Source: Oxytricha trifallax
Lineage: Eukaryota; Ciliophora; Spirotrichea; Sporadotrichida; Oxytrichidae
Direction: 5' to 3'
Length of the DNA stretch: 64,000 nucleotides
Assembly: GCA_000711775.1 (NCBI GenBank)
Contig: ARYC01000293.1
Coordinates: forward strand, 78,489 to 142,488
Numbering within the stretch: position 1 is the first letter of the stretch; each line of letters starts with the position of its first letter. A program made the translations under genes and the position numbers. The notes beneath the pieces were generated by a model. The model searched no databases. It was not told the origin of the DNA and worked only from the letters and a program-made list of their open reading frames with translations. Shown here piece after piece: positions 24,101-34,515 of this stretch.

Positions 24101-27100
24101 TTAATTTTACTTACCATATCAAAATCATATTTTTCATTAATTAGAAAGTGCAAAATATTGTAACTTTCTGTAGGTTATTATTTTAATATTTGTGAGCATT
24201 TGCTAAATATATCCCAAATAATTATATAATAAATTTGCAAAAAAATTCTTTTCTTGTATTGGACTCAGAGTATATATGCTTTGTGTAGAATTTATGAGTG
24301 GCACTGCCATACTAGTCGAATGCTATCTCTAATTGTATATATTAAAATATATTTCAATTTAGATGACAAAGTACTATCAAATTACAATATTCTTATTCCT
24401 GCATTAATTATTAAAAATAATGCATATTTGTTATTGCTTGGTATACTTGAGGACCCACCAATTAGAAGAGCTCCAGAGTCTACATTCTTAAATTATTATA
24501 ATGTAAATTCGATAATTAATTGTGAATATGTAATAAGAATTTATTTATACTTAAAATGTATGTGATAAATTTGAATTCTAAATTACCATTAATTTCTTAT
24601 AATTTAATAAACAAATAATTAAAAATATGTTTTCTACAAAGAGAGACATATATCTCAGCGAAGTATAGCCATGAACAAATGCTTTAGTGACGGTGAAATC
24701 AGTTTGACTATCAAATAAGAAAATAACTTGCTTGATGTCATAAGTGTATGTCACAATTATTAATTTTAAAAGATTTTACATTCATTAAAATATAGAATTT
24801 TATATATAATTAAGATTAAAATATTTACAGTATAAATAATTGCTTTCTTTATTTAGGTTAGTTTTTTATTTATTTAATTGACTAATTTATTTTTTCTCAA
24901 CTCGTATTTTAAGTGGTTTAAAATTCAAAAAATATTCTCATTAATTTATTTTTATTTGACTTTGAGAATACTATATTTATGAAAAATAAGAGGAAGTCTT
25001 TAATTTAAAATGAATAAGGATAATATAATTAATTATTAAGATTAATTTAAGTAAAAATGGTTTCAAAGAACAGCTTTTTCTATTCATCCATTATCCTTCA
25101 TAGATGTCACCATCATTCCAATAATATGTGCCTATCTCTTTTCTTTCTGTAGCTTGTCGAAAATTGAGTTTAAGTTAGTCACAATTCTTAACAGGTACAA
25201 CCTCTAAAATAGATAAAAGTTATATATGTTTTTTGTAACTTACATTTATTGTGAGTGGCATTGCATCTTCTGATCAGACATTTTTATTATATAATATTCT
25301 TAATCAAATTCTTATAATCATCTATTTTTCGTAAAATTTATCATAATTCGAGTAAATTCTATTTGAATATAATTGTATAAATCATGGCTATATACGTCTA
25401 TGTGAATGCAAGATCTAGAATTAACGTTTCATTTTCATTACCCATATATTCATATAATAATCTTTCAGGTTTACCATCATGGGTATTACCTAGTAAACTT
25501 GGGATTTATTTAAAAGTTTACATTCACTTGAATCTACACATTTATTATTCATTTTAATAATTAATAATGTATTTATTGATAAACTATAATTAATTTTACC
25601 AAAGTAACCATAATTGCTTAATCAAGAGCTGCGATATATTAAGAATAATCATAACTACTTTTGATCAACGTTACTCTGGAAAAATCAAGTTGGAGAGGAA
25701 CTTGCCAAGCTATTATTAATATTACCAATTTAAATGAAATATCTATTTTTAATATTTTAAACCATTAATATTAATCAAATACAAAAAAATAAGTAAATTG
25801 GTATAAATTAAAATATGAAACAAGTTCATAGTGATTTTAACAGTCATGTATTTTAATATTTTGTAATGATACCCAGAAAAATATAATATTATTATTACTG
25901 ACACAGATTTGATTTAGAATTTTTATTTTAAATTCTATCTGTAGTATTGCCAAAATAATGGTAAGTAAGTTTTTTCTAATCACTTTTATTGAAAAATTGG
26001 GGTTTCAATCTTTAGTTGTAGTAGTTATTGTGGTAGCTTTAGTTGTATTTTTTGTTATCATTATAGGTGAAGTAATTGCTATTATTGTTGTTGAATGAGT
26101 TGAAATATTGATGTCTAAAATTCATATTTTCTATATTAAAATACTCCATATTTAAAGTAATATATATATATATCAAATTATGATTAAAAATTTATATTTT
26201 CAATTCTAAAATTATAATAGTTATAACAGTAGTAAATATTTCTCTCACAAAAACTTTTTTATTAATATTTTAAGATCATATTTTTCGTTTTTTTCAATAA
26301 CTAATTTAAAATGCAATCTCTTTGTTTCGTTAAATTCTTTCGTCCTTTCCTTGAGTTTTATTACAAGAGGATGATTTACGGATTTAACATCTGATTTTAC
26401 ATCGTCAATATATTCTTGATCTTTTGAAAAAGAATGTTACCACTTAAAAGTTTGCTTGTATAAAGTTCCTTTCTTTCAACATTTGATAGTCTCTTAAATT
26501 TCGCTGAGTTCATTTAAATAATGTTCTTAATCTTACTTACAGTAACGAGGGTTAAGCATACTTTTCAGTTTGATCCAGGTGTATTCGCCATTCTTTTTCG
26601 GCTTTAGTGAAATTTCGGATTTTAATTTTTAAAAAACACTCTGTCTACTTCCATCATTAAATCTTCTCTAAAAATGAGGTTTAAATAATCTAATTCGATC
26701 AGATTAAATCTTAGTGGTCAAGCCATTTATCGAAAACTGCAAAATCTTAGATATCATAATCATCTTTTTAATTGTTAGACATACCTGCGATATTGGGATC
26801 TCCAGCTACATTATCGGCAATTTCTTCACTTCTATCATTCAAGCCACTTTATAAATTCTAATTTTTGAAATATATTTCTAATATGAAATTGCTTTTAAAT
26901 GAAACACTACTTAATTTGAGCAATAGTAATCATACTCCGTCATTTTTATCACATGTCAACCTCAATACCCAATATCTTCAATTCTAGAACTAAAATAGAT
27001 TCATGTCAAAATATCCTAGAAAAATGTGAATGATAATAATATCAACGAAATTCTATAATTCATCGTTCTTACTACCGTTTTAAGAAGCGAGAGTCGTCAT

Positions 27101-27985
27101 ATCTATTAAAGATAGTAACTTGATAATTATTTATTGAAAATATATAAAATTAGTTGCAAATATATAAAATATTCACTATGATTGCTGATAACCAAAGACT
27201 ATGATTGCTGATAACCAAAGCAAAGAAAGTTCTTGACATAGATATAACCATCATATCACCATAAATTTAAATGAAGATTCAAAAAAACTAAATAAGTTAT
27301 AACTTTTATCAGCAGATTTTATTTTTAATATTCTAAGGGTTTGAGCATCTACACGATATCTTCTATAATGATGAATAGCTCTTTGAATAACTAAAAATAT
27401 ATTTCTAATACAAGCATGCAATCAACCTTCTTATTTTTAAAATTATATATTTTTTTAATTTAGTTAAAGCAACATATCATTAAATATAAATAACAAAATA
27501 GTAAATACATTACAGTTAAGTATACTAAGAATTATTAACATATTTTAGTTAATACAATTTTACCTATTCTTTATGCATTTGATTAATATCGTACCATCAA
27601 GGCTTTGCTTCATAACAAATGCCTAATAATAATAGACTGCATCTACTAAAGAAGTTACTGTTGAGTCTGTTGTATAACCACCAATGATAATATCCTGATT
27701 AAATAGTATATTTTAATGTTAATATTTATTATAAAGATTTGTTTATGTGAAAACACTTGCAGTATCCATTGCTGTAAAATAAGTGCTCCCAGAATAATTA
27801 AATCTTAATTAAAGGGAATAAAATATCTTCTTACTTACTTTGACATTACTATTTATATTATATAAATTTACCCAGAAGTACCCCCGTAAATTCGAGGATA
27901 TGGTTTTGCTAAGCATGAACAGTCAGCTTTTTCTAAATTCTAAATTAGAAAGAATCTATAGTAATATAAAAAACTAAAATGTTTA
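13691..27985 (-). CDS. Paralog B: giant surface/membrane protein (germline, IES-interrupted)
   Basis: Minus-strand blocks from about 27985 down to the TGA at 13691-13693 form one gene paralogous to A. N to C: an ADCSCLAKPYPRIYGG block, beta-propeller-like repeats, a Cys module, two cadherin-like domains, a Gln/Asn/Thr linker, the conserved region with LHMPLFNVNL, then a C-terminal membrane part absent from A in this window. The membrane part includes NYYIMIFLGILLLTFIFYP, LIFSILKIYQ and MYVMIMKPFES, and ends in a charged tail. Large extracellular repeats plus C-terminal membrane segments suggest a cell-surface protein. Introns of 28-38 nt (14017-14044, 14854-14882, 14998-15032, 16837-16871, 16996-17033) keep frame. 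At least six IESs are visible. Single-base frame breaks occur near 24340 and 16540. The N-terminal Met is not identified. Function unknown. Confidence 0.7.
15165..15840. repeat. Foldback element 4 with C-rich outer arm (family II)
   Basis: CATAAGGTGAATCTAACTCA at 15276-15295 is matched in inverse near 15754-15779; further inner arm matches include CCTATAAGAATA. The left flank (15165-15245) has repeated CCCT/CCCC runs (a G-rich complement), as in foldbacks 3 and 5. It lies in the IES between FDEIDIF and the C-terminal membrane block of paralog B, the position where the retroelement lies in paralog A. Confidence 0.8.
16188..16459 (-). other. IES private to paralog B, pointer TTA
   Basis: The minus strand reads GCTCTTTAAC-TTA ... 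TTA-TACTTCAC. Removal of 272 bp restores Ala-Leu-Gln-Leu-Ile-Leu-His. In paralog A the same codons are contiguous. The pointer is only 3 bp, so the exact cut could shift slightly. Confidence 0.7.
16560..16763 (-). other. IES private to paralog B, pointer AAATTT
   Basis: AAATTT occurs at 16560-16565 and 16764-16769. Removing 204 bp gives Val-Ile-Gly-Asn-Phe-Phe-Leu-Asn-Leu-Leu-Leu, matching Val-Ile-Gly-Asn-Phe-Val-Leu-Asn-Leu-Leu-Leu in paralog A, which has no IES here. Confidence 0.8.
17662..17682. repeat. (TA)n microsatellite
   Basis: A short TA run on the linker side of paralog B, probably inside an intron whose minus-strand end is ATATAG. Confidence 0.6.
18036..18384 (-). other. IES between the two cadherin-like domains of paralog B, pointer GATAT
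   Basis: ATATC (plus strand) occurs at 18036-18040 and 18385-18389. Excision of 349 bp joins Phe-Asp-Leu-Asp to Met-Ile-Val-Glu-Lys in frame, the same codon as the 1544-bp IES of paralog A. Inside the IES an ATG followed by KKYIIKILITLTIIL mimics a signal peptide. Confidence 0.75.
18385..18760 (-). other. Paralog B coding block: cadherin-like domain 1 and preceding strands
   Basis: The minus frame reads SPSISTQTYIIGSSELIIQ, QQIPLSFLEPTCLSSSF, YSLPDGVKFTSSTDLGQYF, EGTYTFKVQGYDS and EYITFDLD without interruption. It is longer at its N-terminal side than the readable part in paralog A. Confidence 0.7.
19020..19215 (-). other. Paralog B Cys-containing module
   Basis: MSMATDQTCFEVTVSTAEI to RLLISNSDCTF aligns with the A block at 6690-6915. 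Confidence 0.65.
19216..20825. other. AT-rich stretch, no gene seen
   Basis: Probably IES or intron DNA of paralog B. A short GC-containing spot near 19935-19955 (a TTTCCCCCC run) is the only landmark. Confidence 0.5.
20917..22468 (-). other. IES private to paralog B, about 1.55 kb, pointer ATA
   Basis: The minus strand reads TCTTCG-ATA ... ATA-ATCATATC. Removal restores Ser-Ser-Ile-Ile-Ile-Ser-Ser, which is contiguous in paralog A (ESSIIISSSEAYF). It contains foldback 6 (21077-21604). The 3-bp pointer leaves some uncertainty. Confidence 0.6.
21077..21604. repeat. Foldback element 6, about 528 bp
   Basis: Nearly perfect arms: GAGTAAAAATTATATTATTT at the left end and its complement at the right. 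They include TCGCACTCCAACC / GGTTGGAGTGCGA and TTGAGTTAGAGTGCGGAATA with its complement. No coding capacity. Confidence 0.85.
23872..23973. repeat. Mini-element with 25-bp inverted ends
   Basis: ATATGGTGAGTAACCGCAAA at the left pairs with TTTGCGGATAATCACCATAT at the right. The element is 102 bp, MITE-like, and lies in a gap between paralog B blocks. Confidence 0.65.
25070..25262 (-). other. MORN-repeat coding segment nested in a paralog B IES
   Basis: The minus frame reads ATERKEIGTYYWNDGDIYEG then QWMNRK. GxYYWxDGDxYEGxW is the MORN repeat signature (membrane occupation and recognition nexus). A possible GT-AG intron precedes it (about 25200-25240). Nothing like it occurs at the matching place in paralog A (between 8960 and 9300), and the frame is unrelated to the propeller repeats. 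It is therefore a segment of another gene lying between MDSs of paralog B. Confidence 0.6.
26245..26943 (-). CDS. Unknown small gene nested inside paralog B
   Basis: ATG at 26943-26941 opens MTEYDYYCSNQ. A 53-nt GT-AG intron (26858-26910) follows, then LNDRSEEIADNVAGDPNIAG, DDYDIQDFAVFDKWLDH, and after a one-base frame change SLKPKKNGEYTWIKLKSML and NHPLVIKLKERTKEFNETK. It ends at TGA 26247-26245. It is hydrophilic, rich in Asp, Glu and Lys, with no signal peptide, and unlike the propeller repeats. An additional in-frame TGA falls after a Lys-Cys pair in the second half. I do not recognise the family. Paralog A has only about 150 bp here (9780-9930), so this gene sits in an IES of paralog B. 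The MORN segment at 25070-25262 on the same strand could belong to the same gene. Confidence 0.5.
27174..27221. repeat. Tandem duplication of 23 bp
   Basis: ACTATGATTGCTGATAACCA plus AAG occurs twice head to tail, in the IES just upstream of the nested gene. Confidence 0.8.
27580..27787 (-). other. Paralog B first propeller-like repeat
   Basis: The minus frame reads STYFTAMDTAS next to the IES, then IIGGYTTDSTVTS and QAFVMKQSLDGT. It aligns with paralog A MGGFTTDSEVYSS. Confidence 0.65.
27788..27870 (-). other. IES at conserved position 1 in paralog B, pointer TCTGGG
   Basis: CCCAGA (plus strand) lies at 27788-27793 and 27871-27876. Removing 83 bp gives Gly-Gly-Thr-Ser-Gly-Ser-Thr-Tyr-Phe-Thr. 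Same codon as in paralog A (10230-10286). Confidence 0.75.
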
Positions 27986-28800
27986 CAAGAAAAGTGATAT
28001 TGTTTTTAAGATGGTAATTAACCCCATAGAAGTTTTTTTTTTTAATTTAGTAAGATTATTATTGATAAAATATTACTCAATTGGGTAAAAATAAATATAT
28101 AAAAAAAATTAATTATAATAAGAAAATTAGATATAGTTTTATTTTTTACTTCCTCAAATATTATGAATTCTTTATAAATATTTGATTATAAGCAGTGATA
28201 TATATGAACATGCCATTAGTTGAAAGTATCATAAAGATTAATTTAGTAATAATAAGATATAAAAATATTACCTTTAATTCTTTTTAATCACATTTATGTT
28301 AAATTCTCATTAATTAATGAGATTTTATATTAATTTTTTTAACTATTTAAATACATCTAATTTATAATTTATATTTAATATAATTTCCCCTAACAAAGCA
28401 TTTTTATCAATTACTTATAGGTAGAATAAATGCCTATATTAATTGTATTAAGAAGTTCTATTTGTAGTTTAATATTCAAAGATTTAAATTGAATATTATG
28501 ATATTAAAGATAAAATAAATTTCTACTTTTCAGTAAAATTTTTATTTTAACATTATATTGTTTAGGATTAATATAAATCAGATTTTTTATTATTGAATTT
28601 TATTATTCTTTCTTTTTTAATTATTAAAGCAATTTCAGAAAGATAAATATATAATTAAAATATTAATTGATATAACAAAATAGAGATGAAAATTTAATTG
28701 AGATATCAACTCTTTATAAATCAGTCTTATTAAATGTTCTCTTTTTGAAATGGAAAATTAAGTTTTATTTAATTCGTTATTTATTCGGATAAAGTTTACA
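27986..28800. other. AT-rich stretch upstream of paralog B
   Basis: No coding frame or repeat recognised. It could contain the promoter and first exon of paralog B. Confidence 0.45.
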
Positions 28801-28899
28801 CGTTTTCTAGTTTCACTGAATAATATTTATCTGCCCAATTAGTGTCTTGGTATTGGTTTTGTGTTTTATATACCCCTTGTTATCATTATCATTAAGTGT

Positions 28900-29285
28900 T
28901 ATTACTTTCAATTGAAGATTACCTTTCTAGTGTCCCTTGCAAGTTGACTTGTAAGGGAAAACTTTATTGCATTCTTTGCATTAATAGTCAACTTTGGCTG
29001 GTATTTATAAATTTTCTATGGCTTGTTGTTTAACCTCCTCCTCAATTTGCACAGCTTCTATGATAATCTCCTACTTAACTTATTTTTAAATCTCAAAGCT
29101 AGACTGGTCAAAGTTGTCATAAGTAGGCTCCCACTGATTACAAGCGTCTCTGGTCTCTACTTTTCTTGGTTGCTTGAATGATAATTTAATTGACCTTGCC
29201 CAATTAATGTTGCTCTTCTAAAAATGTTACGCTCTTTAAAGTTGCTGATATATTTTATTACAACTGTGATAAAAATCACCTAGGT
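28900..29285 (-). pseudogene. Solo relic of a TBE zinc-finger/kinase ORF
   Basis: The minus frame (TAA/TAG as Gln) reads INWARSIKLSFKQPRKVETR, DACNQWEPTYDNFDQSSFE, an EEEVKQQ acidic stretch, and then AKVDYQCKECNKVFPYKST, the first half of a C2H2 zinc finger. The same sequence recurs in decayed form at 32930-33290 next to TBE relic 2. No other TBE part is recognisable around it, so it is an isolated fragment. The frame is open for about 110 codons, which is unusual for a dead fragment in AT-rich DNA. Confidence 0.55.
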
Positions 29286-29289
29286 ACAC

Positions 29290-32200
29290 TATAATAGTAG
29301 AGTGTAAGACACAGAATGACATAAATTATAAATGATCTTATATTTAATAAATTTATGATAGCAGTTTTTTAATATATCATTTTATTCTACTAGATCTAAG
29401 TGAACTTATTTTTCTTGATTTTTTCTAAAGAGCTGAAAGAGTTATGGCTTTTTATATTACTAAATTTACTTTATACTAAAATTCAATTAATTTAATATTA
29501 TTTGCTTTGTATAATGAAATACTTTTATTTGTAGATAACTTTCTAGATAAAAATAATCATATTTTATTTATATAATTTATATAGAATAAATAATTAGATT
29601 AGTCAGATTGATTTAATTGTTAAAAAGAGCAAGGACTATTTGAAGAATCTAATTTTATTATAAATTATTAAAATTCAATTTTTATATTATGTTAAAAAGT
29701 AAATCTTTGTTACTCATTCCGTAAATTGGAGTAATAAAAATATTTTATATATATAAAAAATAAGTACCCATTCTATTTTATTTAGTTTAAATATTCTTAG
29801 GGGTGCCTAAGTTTGAATATAATCCTGATTGTTTTAATAATATTTAATTCAATACTTTTATAAATTACTAATGAAATATGATAAATTATTAAATTTGTTT
29901 CTATTGGTGCATTTTGAGAAAGAGAGAAGATTTATACTATGGTTATTGTTGCCTTATTTGAGAAAAAATCAATAATATTTTATATGTTATTAATATTAAT
30001 ATGTTTATTCAAATATTCTTAAAATAAATCCTTTATCTATTTCTTATATAGATTTTAATTTGAAATTTGGAGTGAAAGTTTCATGGCCTATGTGATGATA
30101 AAACAGAAATTAAAGAGAATTTGTCTGCTTTATATAATTTTCAATATTTTTTTTTAAAGTAAATGTAATAAAAATTTATTATTATTCTTCTTACACCTAT
30201 AAACGACCTTCGTTTCATAAAGTAAAGTGAACCCACAGATTTAAACCTGCATCTTATGATAAATAATTTCTATCTATTAAGCCCCAAATATTCCTTTCAG
30301 TATTCATATTCTTTCAAAAATTTTGAATAAATTTTATCATTTTTCTAGTTAAGTTCATCTAGCACAATCCATAGCACAAAAATGTTTTAGATTGATTAAC
30401 AATTTATTTTAAATTTTCATATCCTCTTAACAGATGAATAATCAGAAAATATAAAATAAAATATTTAATGCTAACTTAATAATCAATTATATATAATAAA
30501 TTGCAAGTCAAGAAATTTCCTCCAGTCCAGTAAACCTTGACCCAAATACTAATGTATCCAAAAAAAATAAAAAACTTTTGCTTTAAATATTGAAGAAATA
30601 TTTTTAACTGTATGATTAAAAGTAAAATTACAACTATAAAACATAAAACAATCTCTATAATATGAATTTAGAATATCTAAATTAAAAGAGAACAATTAAA
30701 TGATTTTAATGGTTGTTTTTAAACATATATATATATATATATAAATTAACTAATTTATTTGTGATTTAACTTAATATTTAGATTAAAACAAATTTTAGGC
30801 ATATATATTTTATTTTATAATTTTTACTTATTCTTTATATTCTGCCATCAACATTTGTGAATCTTCTGATTAAAAATTAAAAAAGCAATTTTTCTAAATT
30901 ATATAAATTTTGATTCTTTTCGTATTTTACACAGAATTTGGAATTTAAAAATCTTCATTTGTAAAATCATTTGAAGTCTATGATTAATTTGAATTACTCA
31001 AGTTTTCTTGTTTTATAAGCTTAATTTAAATTATTTTACCTTGTTTAAATTCTTATCATAAATTATAAATTATAAATTATTTAACTTAAATGTTTATTTA
31101 AAAAATAATATTCTAAAAAATTAAGACGAAATAGAAATATGTATTTAGATCTGTATATAAAATATTTATTTAAATAATATTGAAAATTTTTTTTTATTTC
31201 ATTTATAATATTATCATTATTCATTATTTTGCTACTGCTAGAATCCCTATCTGATATATATTTAAACTCAGATATCTCTTATTTTAATTAATAAATAATT
31301 AAATTAACATAACAATTATTTTGAGCTCAATTCTTCATATCTATTTTTTTACTTACAGACATAATCCCCATCATTTGAATTTCTATTCAAATTTTTGAGG
31401 TCAAGTTTATTTAGAAATAGTATTTTATCTTTGTTAAGTAAATCAAATATTCAATATTTAGTATATGTTAAAATACTTTATATATTAAACTTGAATAAAT
31501 TTGTTAAATACTTTGATCTTTTACTTATCAAATATGCAAGAAGATTTTAAGGCTTCTTTGTTACTCTAGTTATTCAATTGATTCACATCTGGCAATATCA
31601 AATAAAATATATAAAAATATTCGATTACAATTAATATCTGTTTTTATATTCCAAATTTATTTTAGTTTAAATATTTTTATGTCATAAATTATTAGCTCAT
31701 AAAGGGATGGAATTGTTTATCTTAATTATTGTATAAAAATAAATGGAATTTAAATTTCATTTTTTAGAAATATTATTATAATGACATAAAAAAATAATAT
31801 TATAAGCCTAAATTTTTATAATGAAAATTGAAATAGAAATTGTTTAAGTATAAAAAAATGGTTAATTTAATGATTTTATATTTTTACATTGAATTTTTAT
31901 CTATTCTTATAATTCACTAACTGATATATTAGAAATTTCTAAATTAAATTCTGAAAGAATTATATATTTTTAATATTTGATTAGGTTGTGTCTTTCAAAC
32001 TAATATTTCTATGGGTTAAAGCTAACTTGGGAAAAATTAAGTTTTACATTTACGACGGAACGATTTTATTTTTCAAAATTTATCCTTAGTCTATATTTTC
32101 ATAGAATTATTTTATAGTTTAAATTTCAAAAAAAAAAGTTCTTAAAATGCTCTTATTAAAAATTAGAGTTTTTTTAAAAATTAAATAATTATCAAGATGT

Positions 32201-32820
32201 AAATCTAAGATAATATATTTAATAAATAAATAAATGCTAAAGGTAAGGAAATTAAATATTTGAAAAAATTATCTTTAATGTTCTTCTTTAATCTCTCTAC
32301 TCATCAGCTTTTTTTAATTTAGTTGGGTTCAGTTTCCGTAATAATAATATCAATAAGTCTAAATTTAAATAAATCTCTTTATATTTTTTTCTTAAAATTA
32401 AACATTAAAAATAGGCCATATACATTTTTAATATAGAATTGTTGATATTCCTTGTCTATGATTTTTAAAGCTTAATTTTATTCAGAATTGTTTGATATAA
32501 CTTTATTTTGTGAATTGTGTTCTTAAGCAAAGTTGACTGAATTTCTCTAGAACTTGATTTATTTTTATATTCTATGAGTAGGTTTGAGTTCATTATTTTC
32601 TACTTGCTATGTGTAAAATTATTTTTAATTATTAAAAGTTAGTAAAGTAATATATAAAACACCCTCCCTGACTGTAGTTTTTTTATCCATCACTGAATAA
32701 AATTTATATTTCATTTAGTGAAGTTTAAACTCTTTGATAAATAATTAGGTTTTTGAAAATATTTTTAAAGAAAAGGGAGTTCATCTATTTAAATTAAATA
32801 TATGTATATTAGAAATTAAT
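29290..32820. other. AT-rich stretch, no gene seen
   Basis: 3.5 kb of very AT-rich DNA with a (TA)n microsatellite at about 30726-30743. A tRNA-like spot near 30230-30290 did not fold and was rejected. Confidence 0.55.
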
Positions 32821-32929
32821 ATAGTGCGGATTAAATGAAAAGAAGCATTTTAATGGCGTAAAGGCTTCTCAAAGAACTCTTAGACATACTTTCCATTTTT
32901 TTTTTAATGCTTGAGATACGACCTTGGCC

Positions 32930-33290
32930 TATCGTTGTGTACATCTTTCAAGCGTCTCTAATAAGTTGACTTTTATGGAAAACTTAATTACATTCTTTGC
33001 ATTAATAGTCAACTTTGGCTGGTAAAATTGAATGATCTATGGCGGGTTGTTTAACCTTCTCCTAAATTTGCAAAGCTTCTATGATGACCTCCTACTTAAC
33101 TTTTATTTAAAGCTCAAAGCTAGACTGGTAAAAGTTGTCATAAGTTGGCTCCCACTGAATACAAGCGTCGCTGGTCTCTACTTTTCTTGGTATGATAATT
33201 TTTATTGGCTTGATCCAAGTTATGCCGCTCTTCTAAAAATTTTAACGCTCATTTTAGTTTCCTTAAATATTTTATTAAAACAGTGATAAA
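32930..33290 (-). pseudogene. Decayed zinc-finger part of the TBE left ORF (copy 2)
   Basis: The minus frame reads DACIQWEPTYDNFYQSSFE, a Gln/Glu/Val/Lys stretch, and KVDYQCKECNQVFHKSQLIR, then shifts frame before the second His pair (KDVHNDRPRSYLKH). C-x2-C and two His are recognisable. Confidence 0.55.
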
Positions 33291-33729
33291 AATTGTCTAG
33301 ATAAAATATAATAGTAGAGTATAAGACACTCTGGTAAATTCTTTGCTGAGAGGTTAGAGAATTAAGTGACCATAAAGACTGTAATTTGACATATTTTATG
33401 AGTATATTTTACATTTTGGTAAATTAAAATACTCCTAATAAAGTTTAGTTTGTCTAGGAGGTCCTAAAAATCAAGTTTGAACTTACTTTTGGAGGACCTC
33501 ATAAAATAATTAAATATTATTAGGAGCAATTTAATTGAGATAGATTGATAAAAATGGAAATCAATCTGTGAAACATGGAGTAAGTTTGTCAATTCTTCTC
33601 CGCATATCTTTTCAAGGTTGTTCACCAGTAGGTCCTCCCTATTTAGTAGTAAGATTTTAATAAACTTAAAATTGATATCCATAAATTTAAATTTCATTAA
33701 CATTTCTAGAAAGAGGAAGCAAGTTGGAG

Positions 33730-34509
33730 TCTATGAATAATGCAATCAAAAGAATTTAATCTCAAGATTAGAAGGAAAATTTTGATGTAAAGAGGACCTA
33801 TATAGATATTTGTTATAGCAAGGTAAGTTCTTAAGAAAGATTAATATATCCATTATAGTTGGACTGTTCTTGCCGACCCATGAAGGAATTAAAATCTCAT
33901 TCTTAAAAGCCTTTCTGAGTGAATAAAAAAAGCATTTAAGTCTAATGAAATTAGGATGATAGAGATACCTAACTACCCTGAAATATCAGTGACAAACCTA
34001 TATGACGATGCTATGAGTGATTCCGACGTAGCTCTCTACCTTCCATCAAAGCTACAGCTTTCTAACAAGTTGCCAGAGAGAAACTTCTTCTTTGGAGTTC
34101 TTGGAACTCTTAACTAGAGTACTTAAGTGAAGTAATTTAAGAAGCTCATAAGAAAAGGTATAGCATCTCTCCTGAAGAGAAAGAGAAGCAGGGAATCAAA
34201 ATCAGTTACTCATGGCTATAGGAACTGCAGAAGAATCCATTCATCTCAAGTAAGCTTACCCTTCTAACTTTATAGAAAAACCAAGTACTGCTGTATACTT
34301 GATGAAAGAGCGCAGCAAATTAAACAGAGAGAGAAAGTCTCAAGTAAAGCATGAATTTAGTAAGAGACTCTTCAAGGATTTCTAAGCCAGACGAGATGAA
34401 CATAGATGCAAGAGCTGGCACTAAGAGAAGAAACATGTGCCCAAGCAAGCCTTAAGAGGAAGAAAAGAAAGAGAAGCCAAATCCCTTTACGGGCAAATTT
34501 AATATGTGA
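33730..34509 (+). pseudogene. TBE ORF22 homolog (copy 2), frameshifted
   Basis: Recognisable pieces are ESMNNAIKRIQSQ, IPNYPEISVTNLYDDAMS, LQLSNKLPERNFFFGVLGTL and, at the end, KPNPFTGKFNM before TGA 34507-34509. These match the 41685-42473 copy. At least three frame changes are needed. Product function unknown; in TBEs this small ORF accompanies the transposase. Confidence 0.7.
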
Positions 34510-34515
34510 ACTTAT

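Larger units (their letters stand above)
20826..25725 (-). other. Paralog B coding blocks: beta-propeller-like repeats
   Basis: Readable minus blocks: about 20830-20920 (FFVGFLNQLTYKSQVKTFTS), 22469-22570 (TTGIYVYSLQTTFGNSIQ), 22900-23000 (GECQGLKMGSTSQIV), 23185-23280 (CTALHSDFADQSVAIRH), 24254-24475 (ALLIGGSSSIPSNNKYALF ... FYTKHIYSES), 24610-24740 (VIFLFDSQTDFTVTKAF), 25395-25515 (SLLGNTHDGKPERLLYEY) and 25590-25725 (TLIKSSYDYSQYIAALD). Order and sequence match paralog A. The block at 24254-24475 needs a one-base frame correction near 24340. Confidence 0.65.

Noticed and set aside
24254-24565. 103-codon plus ORF
   Set aside because: It is the antisense of a propeller block of paralog B.
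27174-27260. Possible CRISPR-like repeats
   Set aside because: There are only two head-to-tail copies with no spacers, and the DNA is eukaryotic.
30190-30300. tRNA-like sequence (GGTTTAAATC on the minus strand)
   Set aside because: The acceptor stem does not pair and no anticodon arm could be placed.
33032-33286. 84-codon plus ORF
   Set aside because: It is the antisense of the TBE zinc-finger fragment.
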